From Physcomitrium patens (taxonomy: Eukaryota > Streptophyta > Bryopsida > Funariales > Funariaceae): DNA of 64,000 nucleotides. The position numbers were made by a program, and so were the translations under genes. The notes beneath the pieces were generated by a model that saw only the letters and a program-made list of their open reading frames with translations, searched no databases and was not told where the DNA came from. Within the stretch, counting starts at the first letter, position 1. Each line of letters starts with the position of its first letter. Positions 1 through 11,989 of the stretch are shown here, in pieces. The DNA lies in NCBI RefSeq assembly GCF_000002425.4, contig NC_037262.1, positions 3,416,080 through 3,480,079 on the forward strand, in the 5' to 3' direction.

Positions 1-965
1 TTCATTTTTAAAAGTATTTATGGCCACATTTGAAGAAAGTGATAAAAAAGAGTAGTAGAAATTAAGCTCTTATCTTTACGAGAAGGATCATGATCAGCTA
101 CTATATACATTGTTGAATTTCAAAACCTCATTTGCAATGTGGATTGAAATGAAAAAGCCCTTATCAATCAAATTTGATATGAATTAAAGAAAAATGTTAT
201 AATTATTTTTTTGACAATGTTAAAAGTGAAATCTTTGAAAATATTTATTACTCAAGCCATTGCATGTGACAATTGATTATTTGAAAGGCATCAAGATCAA
301 AGATTTGGTTGAAAAAGAATTGATCAAGTAATGACAAAAATTCCTAAGTTTTTAGAAAATTATTTATCAAGGCCAAAATCAATACAAATTTATATGGTAT
401 ATTTTTAATATCTTATTAAATAAAAAAGACTTATTATTGTTAAGAAGGTTTATACCTATAATGTAGAAAATCCAACCTCATTACTCAATATTGTTCAAAA
501 AAGTAATACAATCACAAAATGAAGAGCATAGTTACCAAAGAAGAAAATGTATTAAAAAATGAGTTTTCAACTACAATAGAGACTATATGGCTAAAATCTT
601 ATATAACTCCTAATAAATATCTTCTTTTTTCTTTAGATCCTTTACCTTATTTTATAATAGTAGTATTTTTAGGACCAAAATATTATAGAGTCTTAGCCTT
701 TTTGGATTCAAAAGCCTTAGTCTATTTTATAGACAAAGACATTGTTAAAAAATAAGATATATCCTTACTTAAAAAAAATCAAATATGTACATATAGAAAT
801 AATAGATGGTCATTCATTTTCTTTTGAGAATATTATACATAAAAAAATTCTTGTAGAAGTATCAATTAGTAGTTATAATACTTTAGTAATATTTAATATA
901 ATTAGATAACTTTCTAATCCAACTATTTTAAGATTATTGTGATTAGAAAGATATAATCTTTAAAT
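1..965 (+). pseudogene. gag C-terminal and protease remnant of X
   Basis: Positions 1-510 match the middle and end of gag in element A. The zinc-knuckle region (about 450-500) is so eroded that its cysteines are lost. From 519 a short open stretch runs into a retropepsin-like region: the segment ending LAFLDSKALVYFIDKD corresponds to LLDSGASPCFLDEQ in A, so the catalytic DSG has become DSK. Protease homology continues to about 965 across several stops. Gag would package element RNA and the protease would mature the polyprotein; this copy can do neither. Confidence 0.7.
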
Positions 966-1289
966 AAATTAGATTTCTTATAATCTTAATTTTTTCTATA
1001 ATTTAGCCCAAGGTTTTGCTAGACAAGTAGAAATCCATAAGATTAATACATCCAAACCATTATTAATAGGTGTGAGAACTTTCATACATACTGCACAAAA
1101 AAAACCAATTTTTATTATATATACCATACTTATTGTTGATAGAGAAAAGATTTCAAGTGGCATTCTAAGCCTATACCAAGATTACCAAGATGTCTTTTAA
1201 AAAAAATATAGATATTCTTTCAAAGCATTATCTTTATGATTGTTCTGTTATTTTTCAAGAAGGAGCTCAACCACCATTTGAACCAATGT

Positions 1290-2577
1290 AAAGCCTATTA
1301 CAAAACAAGTTAGCTATACTCAAGGAATATATTAATGAAAATTTGGCTAACAACTTTATATGCCATTATAAATCTCCAACCAAAGCTCCTATCTTATTTA
1401 TAAAGAAAAAAGACAAATTTCTATAGATAAGTGTGGACTATTGATGACTCAATAAAATCACCATAAAGAATAGGTACACTTTATTTTTAATTTTAATATT
1501 TTTTGATTAATTAAATCAAACAAAGATCTATATAAAAATAAATCTATAAGGAGCATATAATTTGGTATGCATTAAAGAAAGAAACAAATAAAAAATAGTA
1601 TTTTGAACTAGATATAGGTATTTTGAATATAATGTGATGTTTTTTAGACTCATGAATGTACTAGTTTCTTTTCAACATTTAATAAATGATGTCTTTTGTA
1701 AGTTTCTTAATGATTTTATTACTTATTAATTAAACAACAACTTGATCTATTCTAAGAACATAAGAGAGTATGAAATTCATATTTATCAAATGTTACAAAA
1801 ATTAAAATATCCAAGATTATATGCTAAGATAGAAAAGTGTGTATTTCACTCTACTCAAGTTGACTTCTTAGGATACATCATTTCAAAAAATAGTCTTATG
1901 ATGGATTGTAAAAAGATCTAAACTATTATAGATTGAAAGATCTCAAAAATAGTCAAAGATGTATAATATTTTTTAGGATTTGCTAATTATTATAAGATCT
2001 TCATCAATTTTTTATTTATTTTTATTTTTAAATTGTAGCTCTTTTTACATAGTTGACATATAAAGACAAATTTAAGTGGAGCAAAAAAGTTGAAACATCT
2101 TTTGAAGCCTTCAAGACAATATTTATTTCTGCACCAATCTTCTATTTCATTGACTTTTTGAAGGCATTCTTTATGAAAATAGATGCATCAAATTTTTGTA
2201 TAGATATTATTTTGTCATAAATGGGAGTAGATAACAAGCTCCACTTGATAGCTTTTCATTCTAAGAAATTTTGAGCAGTCAAGATTAACTATAAGATCCA
2301 TAATAAAGAGCTTCTTGCAATCATGGATTCATTTTAAGAATGGCATTATTATCTAGAAAGAATTTTTAGTCCAATTACTATATATATGGATCATGAGAAC
2401 CTCAAGTATTTCATATCAATATGTATTTTAAATCATTTCCAAGCCTGTTCGAGCTTGTCTTTATTAAGATTTGATTTCAAGATTATTTATCAATTCAAAA
2501 AACAACAAGTTTTGTTAGACATATTTTCTAGAAATTCTTATCTTACACTAAAAGAAAGAAACACAACTTTTAATTAA
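1290..2577 (+). pseudogene. Reverse transcriptase-RNase H remnant of X
   Basis: Broken frames align with the RT and RNase H of element A. The tract around 1380-1450 corresponds to the fingers motif [17 protein letters not shown]. The YLDD catalytic box region near 1725-1745 is destroyed by a stop and substitutions. RNase H is recognisable from about 2150 to 2575; its C-terminal part (2386-2577) is open and matches the TDHKNLEYF...LSRRSY region of A. The order and spacing leave little doubt about identity, but no catalytic function can remain. Confidence 0.75.
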
Positions 2578-3021
2578 CAAAAAATGATTCTTTAAAAGCC
2601 AGAGCATTTTCATCTTTAAGCAATAAAATTGATACTAATTATTGATTCAATCTTTGTGAAGAAAATTCAATTAAGTGAGTCCTTTGATCCTCTTATTTAT
2701 GATATCAAGAACAATTCTTTTAAGTCTCATGATACATTGAAGTTCAAGTTTAAAAATAATCTATTTTATTTTAAAAGACAATTATATATTCCAAAAAATA
2801 AAGCATGATTATATATTCTTCAAGCTCATCATGACTTTCTAACAATTAGATATTTTGGCTAAAATAAAATTTTGAACTAGTATTTAGAGATTTTTGGTGG
2901 CATGAAATATAAAAAGTAATTAAAGCCTTTGTACAATCATGTGATATTTTTTCAAAATTAAAAAATCCTAATCATTGATCTTATGGATTTTTCCAGATAT
3001 TACCTATTCTAAAACAACTAT

Positions 3022-3023
<2 letters not shown>

Positions 3024-3055
<32 letters not shown>
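3024..3055. repeat. Poly-T tract
   Basis: An uninterrupted run of about 32 T residues inside the decayed integrase of X. Element A has no such run here, so it arose after insertion. Confidence 0.9.
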
Positions 3056-3470
3056 CTAGATTTTATCACAAATCTTTTAATTTTTGATTTGTATGATTTT
3101 ATATTTGTGATAGTAGGTCATTTTACTAAGATGGCATATTTTGTACCATGTACAAAACATATCACAGGTGAAGAAATGGCTAAACTTTTTCTTGACAACA
3201 TCCATTGCTATCACGGATTATCAAAAGATATTATATTGAATAAGAAGACTGAATTTGTATCAAGATTTTATAGAATTCTTTTTAAGATTCTAAAGGTGGA
3301 TATATAGCTCTATTTGGCTTTTTATCCTATATTAATGGCCAAATGAAACTAATGAATTAAAATTTAGAGCAATATTTGAGGTATAATATCAATTATCATC
3401 AAGATGATTGGAAAACTTTTATTCCATTGGCAAAGTTTGGATACAATAATTTGATACATTCTTCTATTTA

Positions 3471-3474
<4 letters not shown>

Positions 3475-3520
<46 letters not shown>
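3475..3520. repeat. (AT)n microsatellite
   Basis: A perfect AT dinucleotide run of about 23 units within the decayed integrase of X. Confidence 0.95.
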
Positions 3521-3523
<3 letters not shown>

Positions 3524-4241
3524 ATCAATTATAGGTATTATCTATAATTTAATACTTTTAATTTTTTAAAAATTGTTAATCTTATGACAAAAGATTTGGT
3601 AAATTTTTTTATCATAGCTATGTGCAATTATAAAGATGCAATTAAAAGAAGCTTAAGAATAACAAAAAATCAATGCAGATGCTTCTTATAAGAAATAATT
3701 ATAATTCAATATAGATGATAAGGTATGGCTATTTTGTCACAATATCAAATCTACTTATTCTTGTGACAAGTTGGACTATTGTAGGCTTAGATCTTTTCTT
3801 ATTTGTAAACAAGTCAATCTTATTGCTTATTAATTACATTTATTGGAGTCTACAAAGATCCATTTTGTATTCTATGTGTCTCTTCTTGAATCATATAAAA
3901 TAATAAATATCTTGAAAAGAAGACAAATACCACTTCTTCCTATAAAAGTGGATAATAACGAAGAGTTTAAGGTGATAAAAGTTTTAGATTCAAAAAAATA
4001 CTGAAATAGATTAAAATATCTTGTTCATTGATATGGATATGATATTAATAAATAAACATAGAAGCCAACAGAGAACCTTGTAAATATAACAAAGAAGATT
4101 GAAGATTTTCATTAATAACATCCATCAAATCCATCATAAAGAATAGTAAATCTTTATTATAAAAAAATGAAGATTTAGGCAAGGTAGCATTCTACCTTGA
4201 ACTCTTGTTTGTAACTTTTGTATATTTAATAAGCTAAAGAG

Positions 4242-4470
4242 ATATAGAATCAACAACCAACTAATTAATTCAAGAGCTATTACTTGCTAACTTATTGAAT
4301 GAAACATTATAATTATCACAACCTTCAAGACAACATAATTAAGATAAAGATCCTCAAGAATGACATTTCTTTTCTTGAATAGATGGCAAGATATAATGTG
4401 TTTGGTATTACAATCTTAAAAGAAACTTTTAATATTTGGTAATTTTATTAGAAATAAGAACGACTCTTAA
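4242..4470 (+). pseudogene. ORF4 remnant of X, truncated
   Basis: This matches the first half of the extra ORF that lies between chromodomain and 3' LTR in element A (31393-31815). The start position reads ATA followed by a stop, then the frame continues to 4470, where it is cut by the start of the F LTR. It is independent evidence that ORF4 belongs to the family; the function is unknown. Confidence 0.6.
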
Positions 4471-4983
4471 TATCATAGATATAAATATTTATTTAAGTAT
4501 TTATTTACATGATATAATAGAAATAGTTAAAAATAAATTTATTTCATAATATTTTCCAAAGTAGCTTCTTAGAAGCTTTATAGATATTACTTTGACTTTA
4601 TATGTATTTATAATTGATTAGTATGATAGAAACTTAATCAATAAATTAACCATGTATTGATAACTTATGAAACAAGCTAATTATGTGGCGCATGTATAGA
4701 AAACTTATTTTGCAAATTAAGATATATGTTTTATAAAGTCAACACATTTTGGAGGTCCTATTAGACACTGCCATGTAACTCGTAGAGGCAAGATTAAAGC
4801 CTTCTTCATACTTGTTAATGCCTTTCTAGTCTTTAGTCTTGTTTCAAGTCTTTCTAATCTTCTTGTCTTTGACAATAGCCATTCTAGTTTTATATATTAT
4901 CATCTTTGAGTAATTTCGTAGTCTTTTTGAATAATATAAGGTTGTATAGCTACTTTAGTTCTTTGAAATTTATGTCCTTGCTA
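4471..4983 (+). repeat. 5' LTR of F (type II)
   Basis: The LTR starts TATCATAG, which aligns with TGTCACGG at the start of the C LTR after G-to-A and C-to-T change, and ends in CCTTGCTA. It is followed by a segment matching the post-LTR region of element A. The 3' partner at 46364-46891 shares the same type II tract around the 'cattcta' region. Confidence 0.7.
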
Positions 4984-5224
4984 ATTTGATAAGAGTACTA
5001 ATTCATTATTCTTATCTTTTTTTAAAAGTTAGTGGATTATTTAACTTCTATTGTTGTATTTTGAAGGTTGTGGATTATCCATCTTTTAATAAATTATTTA
5101 GTTTTTTAATACTGATATCTTTCTTAAAAAGATCAGATTATTCTTCTTTGTAGAAGTTTTCATTTGATATTAAAAATTGTAGATTATCCTCTTCTAGTTT
5201 GACTTGTGAAATTTTTAAGTTGTT

Positions 5225-6205
5225 TGAAAGAGAAGAAAACATCATAGATTGTATACTTGACAAAAGTGAGAATAGATTTGCAACTATTGTTGATCTTTAA
5301 GAACTTATCAATGCTTATAGAATAGAAATTTCACAGATCACAAGTAGCAATCATAGAAATATTAATCCTACATCAATAAAAGAAGTTCAAAATCTAGGCT
5401 AAGAAATAATATAGTTAAAGAAAGAAAGTAAATCAACCTTATAATTAAATCCAAAAAGTTTTGCTTCTATAAGTACAATAAGAACAAAAATTAGTATTCC
5501 CAAGAAGTTTGATGAAATAAGATTAAAATTTTGAGGATTTTTGCAATAAGTCAAGATCTATCTAAAGTTGCATTTCTTTTAATATCTTGATGGATTTACT
5601 TAAGTTGGATTTATAAGTACATTTTTATCTAGAAATACTATCTTTTGGTTTACACCTTTGATAGAAAAGGATTTACGACTCTTTTAAGATATGAATTCAT
5701 TCTTAGAAGTGTTTATAGCTATATTTGAAAAAAATGATTGAAAAAGAGTAATAAGAACCAAATTTTTATCTTTACAATAAAGATCACAATTAGCCACCAT
5801 ATATGTTGCTGAATTCAAAAACCTTGCTTGTAATATGGATTGAAATGATAAAGCCTTTATCAATTAATTTTGATATAAATTAAAAGATAATGTCAATTTA
5901 TTTTTATTAATAATACTAGAAGCAAAATCTTTAGAATAATTTATTGCTTAAGCGATTACATGCAATAATCTATTATTTAAAAGGTGTTAAGAATAAAGAC
6001 TTGGTTAGAGAAGAATAAGTGAAGTAATGATGGTAGCTCCCAAGTTTTTAGAAACTTATTTATCATGGCTAAAATTAATGCAAATTGATATGGTATATTT
6101 TAAATCTTTCACTAAGAAAGAAAAGACTTGACGTCGTAAAAAAAGTTTATACTCATATTATGGAAAGCTTAGTATACTATTTAATATTGTCCAAAGAAGA
6201 AATAA
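5225..6205 (+). pseudogene. gag remnant of F (type II gag)
   Basis: The sequence aligns with gag of element C (minus strand, about 36860-36070) and, more weakly at the N-terminus, with gag of A. This shows that C and F share a distinct gag N-terminal region. The relic of the KFDG motif lies near 5500. Many stops break the frame. The zinc knuckle near 6165-6200 is cut by the solo LTR that begins at 6206, and gag resumes at 7560 after it. Confidence 0.7.
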
Positions 6206-7559
6206 TATTATATTATAACACAACTATATGATAGAAATATAATAAAAAATAAAATTTTAATTAATATTTAATCATCTTAGTTCAATAATAATTCAAGCCA
6301 CTTAAACATGGCTTTTATAAAAGCCTCTTAGTTTATTTTTTTATCTTAATAGATAGTAGATTAAAAGATGGGTTGTAATTTTACCTTTTAGATTGTAGAT
6401 TTTATTTTTTATTTTTTATTTTTTTCCTTAAAAAGACCATAAATTAATAAAAGTAGAATAAAAAAAAATTAGTATAGTTGATACTAGGGTTAAATTAAAG
6501 ATTGGATCGGATTAAGAAATTCCTAGGATAGATTGAATTGATACCCAATGGTCGACCATTTGTGAGACAGGGTTGAAATTACACTCCTAGCTACTAAAAC
6601 AATTGCATAGGACAAAATAGGGAGGCATTTGAAGATTGGTAATTAAAAATTGTGAACTAGATTCAAATTTATTTCAAAGATGTAAGGATTTTTTTTTTAT
6701 AGGATTTAGAAAGACTTTGCAATTGTTGTTCAAAATCAGAGTTTATATTGAAAAGTTGGGATTTATACAATTCAATTAGGGCTAGCACTCTTGGCTAGTT
6801 CGTGCAATAGGTGTCACATCTATAGTTCAAAATTTGAATGTGCTTGGTTGATTAGGTATGCTAAGTATGTGCAAAATTTTCTATTAATCTAATAATGTAA
6901 TTGAAAGATATCTAGGTTTTGGTAAAATAATGTATTAGAAGTTGGTAGTTTGAGGTTGGATAGGATTTCTATGATATCTAAAGATTTACTAATTGAATTA
7001 ATGTAAAATTTGGTAAGATATTAGAAGACTTTAAAATCAAGCTAAAAACCAATTTTGATTTGATTTTAATAATTAGAGAAGGAGAAATCATTATTGGAAC
7101 ATTTGCATCAACTTTCAAGTTGGCAACCAAGTGACATCATTGTGATTTTTGGATTTTTTTTTAAAATTTATAAGTTGGATTGGACTAAATTTTTTTAAGC
7201 ATATAAAAGACTTATAGTGGTATTTGTATGCAAAATTTTGCATTGCGTGGATAGTCAAATTAAAAGTTATAGCTCATCAAAGGTCAATGACTAGAATTAA
7301 GGCTTATTAAGATAAATCAAAATTACCTTATTATAAAAGTAATAAGATAATTGGAATTTATACGTGATTGAAATTATTAAGAAGTGTATTTTTTAGAACT
7401 TTGTAATACTTTGAAGCTCTTTTGGATTAAATTTTAAATTATATTTTTTGTATATAGATAAAACCTATTAAGATTTTTTGGATATTTGTAAAATATAACT
7501 TCACCTTGCACAACCAGCTGTCTAATGCATTTTCCAATAAGACAATATGTATTATAACA
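6206..7559 (+). mobile_element. Solo LTR of the E family inserted in F gag
   Basis: The segment starts TATTATATTATAAC and ends GTATTATAACA. These match the E-family termini TGTTGTGTTGTAAC...CGTATTACGACA after transition decay. Flanking 4-mers are ATAA (6202-6205) and ATGC (7560-7563), and the gag sequence resumes directly on both sides. No coding capacity is seen. Its 3' half resembles 10500-11067. It is interpreted as a solo LTR of about 1354 bp. Confidence 0.7.
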
Positions 7560-7641
7560 ATGCAATCACAAATTGAAGAGCATGAATATTAAAGAAGATA
7601 ATTTATCAAAAAATAAATTTCTCTAGTTATAATAGGAATTA

Positions 7642-7877
7642 TGTCAAGGACATGAACTGGAAAATGATGCATAAACCAATGAAATCCGTGTCAAAGAAAA
7701 AGTGACAAAATAGAAATAAAGAAGTATGTATATTAAAAAGAAACTAGAATGGCTTATTGCCAAAAGACAAGAAAACTTGAGACTCTTGACATTGGAGTAG
7801 AAGCAAGAAAGGAATTGAGTAGAACAAAGAGGGCTTCACCATTGTCTCCATATATACTATCTATCTAAGGGCTATGT
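7642..7877 (-). repeat. 3' LTR of D, first part
   Basis: It begins TGTCAAGGACATGAAC and matches the D 5' LTR from 37936 onward and the reverse complement of the A LTR. It breaks off at 7877 where E' is inserted and resumes at 11072 after the duplicated 4-mer. Confidence 0.8.
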
Positions 7878-10800
7878 TGTTGTGTTGTAACATGACCATA
7901 TGGTGAAAGACAATAATATATATCTTATTATAGAAGAGCCATGTTAAAAGAAAAAGTAGAAAAATATGAATAAAAGATAGGAAGGTAGTAAAACTTTTAG
8001 TAGTAATGTTGTCCTTTTAGAAAAAATAGCTTCTACTTACTTTATAGGGCCAAAAATAAGGCAAAATAAGGAAGATTAGAAAAATAAATATTATAGACAT
8101 ATTTAAGAAGAAGTTAAGATTAAATTCTAGCAAAAATTACCTAAAAAAACTAGATATTGATACCCGAGGAGGGCCGGTTATCAACCTGGGTCAAAATCAG
8201 ACCCTGAGGCACAAAACCAAGTACCTATGGCAACTTGGAGGCTCTTTTGCAAATTGGAGAGTGGAATTTGATAGCAGATTAGATAAGGTTTCTATGAGCA
8301 TTGTTTTTGGATGATTTAGAGTTTTTATGACTTTTTAAGAGCTTTACAAAGTCAAGATTGTTTTTAAATGACTTGGATTTTGTGAAATAAAATAGGGTTG
8401 ATGTTTTTAGTGATTTCATGAGTTTTGTAATAGATCTACAAGTGATATTTTGTGGGTTAATGGTTATAGTTGTGCTTAATATGTATTATGAATCTTAGCT
8501 CAATCTATTGATTGAATTGAGGGTTATAGAGGTTTAAGTGAGTGAAGGTCTTAGAAAGTAGAATTTTAGGTCCAGTGAGGGTTTTTTAGATTTCTTGCAA
8601 TCTATTTCTTGGATTAGAGTGAAATTTATGTGAGAGAATATTAGACTTATTTTTCTATGTGTATGAGAATTTTGAAATCAATCGAATGGTGAAAAAGAGA
8701 GATATTGGCTTTGGGAGATTGGTATCAAGGTTGGAGAAGGAGGCCAACCAATACCCGAGCACGTTTTTGAAGTTATCGTCTATTTGGTAATTTCGATCCT
8801 TTTCAAAAAATTTGTGCTTATTTTCAACTTAGTTTTGATTTAGGGTTAGGATTTGGTTAAGATTTGATTTAGGGTTAGGGTTTGCTTAGGGTTTGGTTTA
8901 GGATTTAGGATTAGGATTAGAATTTGGTTAGGATTTGGTTAAGGACTTAGGATTAGGGTTAGGATTTGGTTAGGATTTGATTTAGGATTAGAGTTTGGTT
9001 AGAGTTTGATTTAAGATTAGGGTTTGGTTTAGGATTTAAGGTTTGGTTTAGAGGTGGTTAGGATTTGATTTAGGATTAAGGTTTTGTTAGAGTTTGATTT
9101 AGGATTAGGATTTGGTTAGGATTTGGTTAGAGTTTGATTTAAGTTTAGGATTTGATTTAGGATTTAGGATTTGGTTTAGAGGTGGTTAGGATTTTATTTA
9201 GGATTGGGATTTGATTAGGGTTTGATTAAGGTTTGATTTAGAATTAAGATTTGGTTTAGGATTTAGGATTTGATTAGGATTTGATTTAAGATTAAGATTT
9301 AATTTAGGATTTAGGATTTGGTTAGGGTTTGATTTATGATTAGGATTTGGTTTAAGATTTAGGATTTAGGATTTAGGATTTGATTAAGATTTTATTTAGA
9401 ATTTAGGATTTGATTTAGGATTTAAGGTTTGGTTAGGATTTGATCAAGATTTGATTTAGGGTTTAAAGTTTAGTTAGGATTTGATCAGGATTTGATTTAG
9501 GATTTAGGATTTTATTTGAATTTGTTTAGGATTTAAGATTTAGTTAATTTTTGGCCTAAATTTTGAATGAAGTAAGATTTCAACTAGGATTAAATTAAGA
9601 TTGAATTGAGATGTATTTAAGATATGTTTTTAATCATTCTAATATTTTTTTAAGATTTATTATTATTTCTTTAGAATTTTTTTGAGGTTTCTCTGAATCT
9701 GATTAAAACTTATTTAGCATTGTTAGTATTCTATTAGAATTAAGATTTTGTTGTTACAATTTCTATTCTACCTTCCACAGCTAGGTGCGTGGAGCATTCT
9801 TAAGCAAGATTTCACGTATTACGACAATATTATCATATTATAATTGCTTATAGTATATAAAAATTAGTTAGAACATATAATATGTTCATAAGTCTTGATG
9901 TATGTTAGGATGGTTAATAGATTAATTTAAAGATAGTAGATTTAAGAAACTTTATTTTGAGTTTTATCTTTTTAATTATAACATTTCAAAAAATTTATAG
10001 AACCTAAATGTTAGTATGAAACCTTGAGACGAGATTAGAGCCTAAAGAAGAAATTCTTTATTAGTAGGAGGATTATTAGGAGGGATGAAAGCAAGGCATG
10101 GTTGGATGAAGGCAACGAATGGAGATTTTCATTCCTATTGGTTGAAGGCCATATCCAATGGGCTTCAAGGAGGCTGTCCGAGGCCTTATTAGTGACAAGG
10201 ATTTCTTTTTTGAAGTCATTCAAGCTATGGAGGCTAGGGTCAACAAATTCAGGATTTTAGATATAATTTGGATGAAGATTTTGTGTGATTTTGAGTTTTT
10301 GTGAAGGAGTTATAGGTGTTCAAAGTTAAGATGTCAAATTTGTATCTATTGTCATTCTTTGAAGCATAACATATGCGTACAGAGAGCAATGAAAGATTGG
10401 CAGTTGGAATTAGAGAGTACACTTTACATATACTATTTGATGAATTCCAAGTCTAAATGAAGGAGTTATAGGGCATTGAAGACAACACATATAATTCAAA
10501 GGCAGTAAGTGAGTCATTTTATTGATAGTAATGGTTAGAGCCATATCTTGAATTCTTGGATGAATTTTTGGCTCAAAATTTCCATAAGTATGAATTATTA
10601 AGTTAAAAAGCTATAGATTAAGGTTTCATTATATTTGAGTTCTTATTTTGTGACATATGAAGAAATTAGCACACGGGTATATGTAAATTAAGATTTAAAG
10701 CTATTCTTAGGATTTTGATGATATTTCAAGATCCGTAATGAATTTGTAATTGAACTTTTTGTAGTAGTTTTTGAAAGTATATCAATACTTTATGTAAAAT

Positions 10801-11067
10801 TTATGATTTTTTGGACAGTCTGATCGTAAAATATGAGCTGTTGAAATTTGGAAAATATTTTTCATAAGGATATATAAGATTTTAAGATACTTTATCATAT
10901 ATTTGGGTGTTTTCTTGGTACTTGGCTTATGTTTTGATCTAATTGCCCTAAAAAGGAATATATTATATATATAAACTTAGTACTTTTTATATCTTAGACT
11001 TAATTGAGTATTTAGTGGCAATCAAAAGCCCAGCGCTTTCTTGAAGCAAACTCTTTCTATCCTGACA
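7878..11067 (+). mobile_element. E': 3.2 kb non-coding LTR-like insertion in the D LTR
   Basis: It starts TGTTGTGTTGTAAC and ends CCTGACA. It is flanked by ATGT (7874-7877) and ACAT (11068-11071); the D 5' LTR has ACGT at this site, so both 4-mers are CpG-decay products of one ACGT duplication. Positions 7878-9826 look like a complete E-family LTR ending ACGTATTACGACA and contain a telomere-like minisatellite. The further 1241 bp (9827-11067) resemble the 3' half of the solo LTR at 6206-7559. No gag or pol homology was seen, so this may be a non-autonomous LTR element or two overlapping insertions. Confidence 0.6.
8820..9560 (+). repeat. Telomere-like minisatellite (TTTAGG-rich, degenerate)
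   Basis: About 740 bp of irregular repeats of units such as GATTTAGG, GATTTGGTT and TTAGGGTTAGGGTTT, related to the plant telomere repeat TTTAGGG but far from regular. It lies inside the E-family LTR. A complementary weaker version (AAATCCTAAATC units) occurs at about 40550-40670 in another E-family LTR, so it belongs to the family and is not a chromosome end. Confidence 0.8.
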
Positions 11068-11394
11068 ACATGGTGATGTTCTATAGGACCTCCAATATAG
11101 GTTGACTTTATAGGACACATGCCTTGACTTACAAGGTAAGTTTTTCTACGTGTGGGCCACATAATTAGCTTGATCTCCAAGCTAACAATATGTATGGCAC
11201 ATGGCTAATTTGTTGACCACATTTTTAATCCAAAAAGTCAATTATAGATACCTATAAAGTCGAAGCAACATCTATAAAGCTTCTAAGAAGCTGCTATAGA
11301 AGATATTATAGAATTAATTTATTTTTACTTACTTCTACTTACTTCTATCTATTTATACAGGTAATTATTAGCTTATATGTACATATCTATGACA
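11068..11394 (-). repeat. 3' LTR of D, second part
   Basis: It resumes the D LTR after E', from GGTGATGTTCTATAGGACC, and ends TATCTATGACA at 11394. On the minus strand this is the LTR start, directly after a degenerate polypurine stretch. Confidence 0.75.
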
Positions 11395-11435
11395 TTACCA
11401 CCTCTTTTAGGTATGAGTTCCACTAGGAGCGGTCA

Positions 11436-11858
11436 TCATATGTTGAGAAAATCTATGATGCAACGAATTATATTTGCTACATACTTAGATCTTTGTTCAC
11501 TTCAAAGACGGTTGATAGGGCCTCTCAACCATTGATAGTATCCTATATCAGGGTGAGAAGACCACCTTGTTATTTGATCATTGTTGAGGCCTTCATAACA
11601 TCCTTCAAATAAAATATTTGAAACACTGTCACGAGTTGTTCTTACCTCTAATAGAATTACTAAACATAATAAGACTCTTCTAAGGTCGTGTTACCAAATG
11701 TGTTATATCTTGCCATCTCTTTGATAAAAAACATGGTATTTTTGAGGATGTTCATCTCTATTGTATCGTCTTGAAGGTTGTGACAATTTCAATGTCTTGT
11801 TTGGTAAATTAGCAAATAAAGGCTCTTTAGTCAAATTCATTGGTTGTTGGTTCTCTAT
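11436..11858 (-). pseudogene. ORF4 of element D (conserved ORF of unknown function, decayed)
   Basis: Reading the minus strand in the same frame as ORF4 of A gives the same length (423 nt) from the start position (now ATA) to the stop next to the polypurine tract. Recognisable pieces include NILFEG, YEGLNND, QWLRGPIN and SKYVANII. Several in-frame stops are transitions from codons intact in A. The exact length match without net indels suggests it was a real gene when D was active. No known domain is recognised. Confidence 0.65.
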
Positions 11859-11989
11859 CTCCTTAGCATCACAAATATAAAGAAGCTACAAACAAGGATT
11901 GAAAGTAGAATATTATCTTATCTAGATCTTATTTCTTTTATAGGAAAGATCTTCATCTTGATTTTGATAGATGTTGTCAAAGAAGAACC

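Larger units (their letters stand above)
2640..4130 (+). pseudogene. Integrase and chromodomain remnant of X
   Basis: An open stretch at 2975-3307 keeps a clear integrase core with the motifs IFVIVGHFTKMAYFVPCTK and YHGLSKDIIL, matching A at 21600-21840. The second catalytic aspartate motif (SDRETQF in A) has become LNKKTEF, so the D,D,E triad is lost. A poly-T run (3024-3055) and a TA repeat (3475-3520) interrupt the domain. The C-terminal part, including the chromodomain (about 3950-4080, near the relic of YLVHWRGY), is traceable but full of stops. Confidence 0.75.
1..4470 (+). mobile_element. Decayed Tcn1-like Ty3/gypsy chromovirus, remnant X (5' end outside window)
   Basis: The stretch aligns by eye, in order and on the + strand, with the better preserved element A (17377-32409): gag, protease, reverse transcriptase, RNase H, integrase, chromodomain and the start of ORF4. 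It lacks its own 3' end, because ORF4 stops at 4470 where the LTR of element F begins. The reading frame is broken every few codons, mostly by stops where A has CAA, CAG, CGA or TGG codons. No 5' LTR is visible, so the copy starts outside the window. It is a non-functional fossil. Confidence 0.85.

Noticed and set aside
4466-4983. Reading X and F as a tandem array sharing one LTR
   Set aside because: X is cut in the middle of ORF4 rather than ending at a polypurine tract, so insertion or rearrangement fits better, though the missing right-hand duplication leaves it open.
8820-9560. A true telomere or chromosome end
   Set aside because: The units are irregular, the array sits inside an insertion with its own target duplication, and a similar array occurs in reverse at 40550-40670.
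8820-9560. CRISPR-like array
   Set aside because: There are no constant repeats with unique spacers; units vary and are contiguous, and the context is a plant retroelement.
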